28,341 nucleotides of DNA from positions 1 through 28,341 of the forward strand of contig CAZWFN010000075.1 of assembly GCA_964633205.1 (NCBI GenBank), in the 5' to 3' direction. How positions within the stretch are numbered: position 1 is the stretch's first letter; each line of letters opens with the position of its first letter. The position numbers were made by a program, and so were the translations under genes. Shown piece after piece: positions 23,889 through 28,341 of this stretch. Under the pieces are notes generated by a model, which worked only from the letters and a program-made list of their open reading frames with translations, was not told the DNA's origin and ran no database searches. Source of the stretch: CAYVQE01 sp964633205. Its GTDB lineage: Bacteria > Myxococcota > B64-G9.

Positions 23889-23959
23889 TGGCGGATCGTC
23901 TAACGGCAGGACGGCAGACTCTGGATCTGTCTATCTAGGTTCGAATCCTAGTCCGCCAG
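23889..23959 (+). tRNA. tRNA-Gln, anticodon CUG
   Basis: 71 nt, full cloverleaf: acceptor TGGCGGA/TCCGCCA, D-stem GTCT/GGAC, anticodon stem GCAGA/TCTGT with loop CTCTGGA (anticodon CTG at 23921-23923, reads CAG), 4-nt variable loop, T-arm CTAGG-TTCGAAT-CCTAG, discriminator G. CCA is not encoded. Followed immediately by a strong terminator. Confidence 0.96.
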
Positions 23960-23962
23960 TGG

Positions 23963-23996
23963 AAAACGCGAACGCCTCGGCGTTCGCGTTTTTTTT
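23963..23996 (+). terminator. Intrinsic terminator after tRNA-Gln
   Basis: ACGCGAACG and CGTTCGCGT pair perfectly, extended by CC/GG near a tight loop and by AAAA against the start of the eight-T run (23989-23996). It isolates the tRNA unit from the rimP operon. Confidence 0.93.
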
Positions 23997-24018
23997 GGTG
24001 CTCGGCTGCTTTTTTTCC

Positions 24019-24047
24019 TTGCATCAGTACCTTGCCCGTGCTATTCA
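24019..24047 (+). promoter_or_regulatory. Sigma-70-like promoter of the rimP-nusA operon
   Basis: TTGCAT (24019-24024), 17-bp spacer, TATTCA (24042-24047). Predicted +1 is near 24054, between the tRNA terminator and the hairpin at 24076, giving a leader of about 84 nt before the rimP ATG. Confidence 0.5.
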
Positions 24048-24063
24048 GCGCTCCACTACTTGG

Positions 24064-24123
24064 ATGGATCATCATGGAGTGGGCCCCGGCGGCCCGCTCC
24101 TTTTTTTTGGAACCGGCTCTTGA
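24064..24123 (+). CDS. Possible 19-residue leader peptide across the rimP attenuator
   Basis: A short frame encodes MDHHGVGPGGPLLFFGTGS. It begins 12 bases before the terminator hairpin with two adjacent His codons, runs through the stem and T-run, and its TGA (24121-24123) abuts the rimP ribosome site AAGGAG. A ribosome here would melt the hairpin and deliver itself to rimP. No clear Shine-Dalgarno site precedes it, so translation is unproven and chance is a real alternative. Confidence 0.25.
   Translation: MDHHGVGPGGPLLFFGTGS
24076..24108 (+). terminator. Attenuator-like intrinsic terminator in the rimP leader
   Basis: GGAGTGGGCC (24076-24085) pairs with GGCCCGCTCC (24091-24100), ten pairs with one T-G wobble, loop CCGGC, followed by eight Ts (24101-24108). 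It ends 29 bases before the rimP ATG and lies downstream of the best promoter, so it would stop operon transcripts unless bypassed. Confidence 0.8.
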
Positions 24124-24137
24124 AGGAGCGCTCGAAG

Positions 24138-24629
24138 ATGCCCGACAACCGCAGGATCGCCGCCGAGGTGGAGCGATTGGCCGCCCCGGTGGCCGCGTTT
24201 CTCGGTCTGGACATCGTCCAGGTCACCTACCGGCGCGAGTCGCACGGTTGGGTGCTGCGCTTGTTGATCGAACGCACCGGCGAAGAGGGCGGTGTCCAGG
24301 TGGGCGATTGCCAGCGCCTGTCGCGCGAGCTGGGCGACGTTCTCGACGTCGAGGATCCGATGCCGACCCAGTACCGGTTGGAGGTCTCCTCGCCGGGGCT
24401 GGATCGGCCGCTGGTCAAGCCGGTCGACTTCGAGCGCTTCAGCGGCCGCCGGGTGCGCCTGCGCACCAGCCAGCCGCACGACGGTCAACGCAATTTTTCC
24501 GGCGTCCTGCGCGGTTTGCGCGAGGACCGGGTCGCACTCGACCTGGATGGGCATCGGATCGAGATCGAACGCGAGTTCGTGGCCCAGGCCAATCTGGTGC
24601 CCGAAATCGACGGTGTCCCCTCCAGCTAG
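24138..24629 (+). CDS. rimP: Ribosome maturation factor RimP
   Basis: 163 residues; AAGGAG lies 9 nt before the ATG. The N-terminal domain (about 1-90) shows VERLAAPVAAFLGLDIVQVTYRRE and the family signature YRLEVSSPGLDRPL (about 75-88); the C-terminal SH3-like domain runs FERFSGRRVRLRT to DGHRIEIEREFVAQANLVPE. RimP helps assemble the 30S subunit in the cytosol. It is the first structural gene of the conserved rimP-nusA-ylxR-infB operon, 27 bases before nusA. An attenuator-like hairpin stands in its leader. The frame stays open upstream to 24060, but those codons lie in the attenuator and are not family-like. Confidence 0.95.
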   Translation: MPDNRRIAAEVERLAAPVAAFLGLDIVQVTYRRESHGWVLRLLIERTGEEGGVQVGDCQRLSRELGDVLDVEDPMPTQYRLEVSSPGLDRPLVKPVDFERFSGRRVRLRTSQPHDGQRNFSGVLRGLREDRVALDLDGHRIEIEREFVAQANLVPEIDGVPSS

Positions 24630-24656
24630 AAGATCCGATACCACAGGAGAATCCTG

Positions 24657-26318
<1,662 letters not shown>

Positions 26319-26333
26319 TGGGTCGAGCGAGCC

Positions 26334-26972
26334 ATGGCCAGCAACCGCCGCAAACGCAGGGGCCGCCGGGCCGGCAGCCACCGGATCTGCGCTGGCTGTC
26401 GCCAGCGCCGGCCGGAGGCCCAGCTGTTGCGCCTGGTGCGCGGAGCCGACGGACAGGTGCTGCCCGACCTGAGCCGCAAGCTGCCGGGCCGCGGCGCACA
26501 CCTGTGTCCGGATCGCCGCTGCTTCGAGCAGGCGGTCGAGCGGCGCGCCTTCGCCCGGGCCTTTCGGGCCGAGGTGCTCGCTCCCGATCCGCAAACGCTG
26601 GCCGATGCCTTCACCATCGCCAGCGAGCAGCGGGTGGCGTCGATGCTGGCCGTGGCCGGGCGTTGTGGTTGGCTTCATGCCGGCCGCGACGCGGTGCGCC
26701 TGGCGCTGCGCCGAGACCGGGCCGCTCTGGTGCTGTTGGCGCTCGACGCCTCCGCCGGGCTGGCCGAACAGGTGGGCGGCGCAGCGAACGCGCTGCGGGT
26801 GCCGCAGCGCCGCCTGCTGAGCCGGCAGTCGTTGGGCCGGATCCTCGGGCGCCGGGAGTTGGCGGTGGTGGCCGTATCCCATCGCGGACTGGCCGAGCGG
26901 CTGCGGCTGGAGATCGCTCGCATTCCGCCGCCCGCGGCCGCCACCACGCAGCGGGAACGGGATCACCGATGA
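26334..26972 (+). CDS. YlxR-YlxQ (DUF448 plus L7Ae-like) fusion protein
   Basis: 212 residues. The N-terminal YlxR domain (about 18-85) carries RICAGCRQRRP, LLRLVRG, GRGAHLCPDRRCFEQAVERRAFARAF, the conserved nucleic-acid-binding GRGA(Y/H)-C patch. The C-terminal half (about 95-195) has an L7Ae-like pattern: AFTIASEQRVASMLAVAGRCGWLHAGRDAVRLALRR, DRAALVLLALDAS, then QRRLLSRQSLGRILGRRELAVVAV, as in YlxQ. In Firmicutes these are two genes between nusA and infB; here they are one protein. Both halves probably bind RNA. The arginine-rich N-terminus also fits this. The ATG is 15 bases after the nusA stop with only a weak ribosome site (GAGCGAG), and a stop lies directly upstream in frame, so no earlier start exists. 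Confidence 0.9.
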   Translation: MASNRRKRRGRRAGSHRICAGCRQRRPEAQLLRLVRGADGQVLPDLSRKLPGRGAHLCPDRRCFEQAVERRAFARAFRAEVLAPDPQTLADAFTIASEQRVASMLAVAGRCGWLHAGRDAVRLALRRDRAALVLLALDASAGLAEQVGGAANALRVPQRRLLSRQSLGRILGRRELAVVAVSHRGLAERLRLEIARIPPPAAATTQRERDHR

Positions 26973-27053
26973 TCTCCGATGCGGCTATGGTATCGGTTTG
27001 CCGACCTCCGCGGCTCGAGCCGGCGGCGCTCGTCGATTTCGCATCGCGGGGAA

Positions 27054-27087
27054 TTGACAGCTTGTGTGGTTCGCGGCATGATGCCGC
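27054..27087 (+). promoter_or_regulatory. Internal promoter before infB with a palindrome over the -10 box
   Basis: Perfect TTGACA (27054-27059), 17-bp spacer, CATGAT (27077-27082). The -10 is embedded in the perfect inverted repeat GCGGCAT-G-ATGCCGC (27073-27087). Predicted +1 near 27089, 47 nt before the infB ATG. It would give infB a supply independent of the rimP leader. Confidence 0.6.
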
Positions 27088-27135
27088 AAAATTCGGCCGA
27101 TTCCGAGTTCGCATCGGCCTGAGCAAGGTGCATTG

Positions 27136-28341
27136 ATGGCAAAGGTTCGGGTGTACGAAATCGCCAGGGAAGTGGGACTCGAGAGCAAGGCTCTCGTGGA
27201 CCGTCTTCAGGACATGGGCTTTGAGGTCAAGAGCCATGCCAGCGCCCTCGAAGAGTTCGAGGCGAATGACGTAATCGAGCGGCTGAAGGCCGAGAAGCAA
27301 GCCAGCATGGTGGAGAAACGCATCGGCTCGCGCGTCATCCGACGCCGGCGGCGGACCCCACCCAGGGCCGCGCCGGCCGCAGCCCCGGCCGAGGCACCGG
27401 AGCCAGAGGCGGCTCCGCAGGCAACGGCCGGCGAGCCGGTGCCGGCCGCTGAGGCCGAAGCCGCCGAGCCGGCCCCGGCCGCCGCGGCCGAACCGGCCCC
27501 GGCCGAGCCGACAGCGGCCGAGCCGGAGCCCGGACGGGTTCCCTTTCCCGGGCCAGAGGCGGCCGAGCCGGAACCGGCAGCGGACCGGGCCGAGGCGCAG
27601 CCGACCGCGAAGGAAGAAGAACCGGCCCCGGCCGATAAGCCCGAACCGGCCGCGGAAAAGCCCAAGAAGCCCAGGGGTGACAGGGGCGACTTCTACCAGG
27701 CCAAGGTCATCCATCGCGCCACGCCCCAGGAATCGGATCGCATCCAGGCCAAGGTGGTCTCGCGGCCGCCGCCCGCCGCCGCCCCGCCCAAGCCCAGCGG
27801 GGTGCGGGTGCTCAAGGTGGTGCCGGGCAAAGAGGGCCGCGGCAACAAGTTCATCGATGTCTCGACCAAGCAAGATCGGCGCAAGCGCGCATCCAAGGCC
27901 GCCAAGGTCGAGTTGCGCGATGCCATATACGACGCCTTCACCCCCGGCTACACCCGGGGTATGGCACGCCGGCGCCGGCTGGCCCGGGGACGCGGCCGCA
28001 AGACCCAGCTGACCACCCCCAAGGCCCTGAAACGGATCATCAAGATGGAATCGGCAGAAATCTCCACCAGCGACCTGGCCAAGCGGATGGGTATCAAGCT
28101 GCGCGAGCTCAACCGCAAGCTGCGGGAGCTGGGCGAAGAGGTCACCCACCTGAACGCGGACCGCATGCTCAATCTGGAGATCGCCGCCACGGTGGCCCAG
28201 GAGTTCGAGCACGAGGTTCATGACGTCTCGTTCAAGGAAGAAGAACTGCTCGACGCGGCCGAGGACTCGGCCGCGGACATGGTGGGTCGCCCGCCGGTGG
28301 TCACCGTGCTCGGCCACGTCGATCACGGCAAGACGAGCCTG
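27136..28341 (+). CDS. infB: Translation initiation factor IF-2, N-terminal part; 3' end lies outside the window
   Basis: 402 residues are visible and the frame runs off the window. An IF2_N domain at 1-52 (VRVYEIAREVGLESKALVDRL, MGFEVKSHAS) is followed by a long Ala/Pro/Glu-rich linker (about 75-180, repeated EPAPA units), a basic region, and a second IF2_N-like module (about 295-355, ISTSDLAKRMGIKLRELNRKL). The GTPase begins at the very end: PPVVTVLGHVDHGKTSL with the P-loop GHVDHGKT. IF-2 brings initiator tRNA to the 30S subunit and promotes subunit joining. ATG 27136 has AAGGTG 5 nt upstream. The linker DNA is repetitive and could vary in length between strains. Confidence 0.96.
   Translation, partial: MAKVRVYEIAREVGLESKALVDRLQDMGFEVKSHASALEEFEANDVIERLKAEKQASMVEKRIGSRVIRRRRRTPPRAAPAAAPAEAPEPEAAPQATAGEPVPAAEAEAAEPAPAAAAEPAPAEPTAAEPEPGRVPFPGPEAAEPEPAADRAEAQPTAKEEEPAPADKPEPAAEKPKKPRGDRGDFYQAKVIHRATPQESDRIQAKVVSRPPPAAAPPKPSGVRVLKVVPGKEGRGNKFIDVSTKQDRRKRASKAAKVELRDAIYDAFTPGYTRGMARRRRLARGRGRKTQLTTPKALKRIIKMESAEISTSDLAKRMGIKLRELNRKLRELGEEVTHLNADRMLNLEIAATVAQEFEHEVHDVSFKEEELLDAAEDSAADMVGRPPVVTVLGHVDHGKTSL

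Overview
High-GC DNA of a deltaproteobacterial type, most likely Myxococcota or a close relative. Pointers to this are a matrixin protease with a MYXO-CTERM-like tail (Gly/Cys motif, hydrophobic segment, Arg cluster), a Ser/Thr kinase with PEGA-like repeats, many Cys-rich and von Willebrand A (vWA) lipoproteins, good sigma-54 core promoters, and a START-domain/ceramide-glucosyltransferase-like gene pair. The assignment is inferred from protein types and base composition only. No CRISPR array, insertion sequence, integrase or prophage gene was seen.

Layout. 1-6875: 3' end of dnaK with its terminator, an HD-GYP response regulator, a membrane Ser/Thr kinase (minus strand), and a two-gene set of an AEC-type permease and a dihydropyrimidinase-like hydrolase. 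6895-12642 (minus strand): a tight six-gene operon of exported proteins: a small secreted protein, a matrixin metalloprotease, then two successive pairs of vWA lipoprotein plus Cys-rich lipoprotein. This duplicated cassette is the most distinctive accessory system in the window. 12726-16344 (plus strand): two operons, each behind a sigma-54 promoter: START protein plus glycosyltransferase, then a coiled-coil membrane protein, a YtxH-like protein and an ECF-like sigma factor. 16473-18908 (minus): a lipoprotein with EGF-like modules and about 14 propeller repeats. 19009-21745: NifU/IscU-like scaffold, gltX, and a CPBP-family membrane protein. 21798-23871: an unknown lipoprotein, an unknown multi-pass membrane protein and an unknown secreted protein. 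23889-28341: tRNA-Gln(CUG), then the conserved rimP-nusA-ylxR-infB translation/transcription operon, with an attenuator-like terminator in its leader and an extra promoter before infB.

Regulation visible in the sequence. Sigma-70-like promoters with 17-18 bp spacers precede the response regulator, kinase, matrixin operon, EGF/propeller gene, scaffold gene, gltX, a secreted-protein gene, rimP and infB. In three exported-protein genes the -10 box lies only 6-9 nt before the ATG and no Shine-Dalgarno site is visible, which suggests leaderless mRNAs. Several promoters carry inverted repeats that could be operators. Most operons show 4-nt stop/start overlaps typical of translational coupling.
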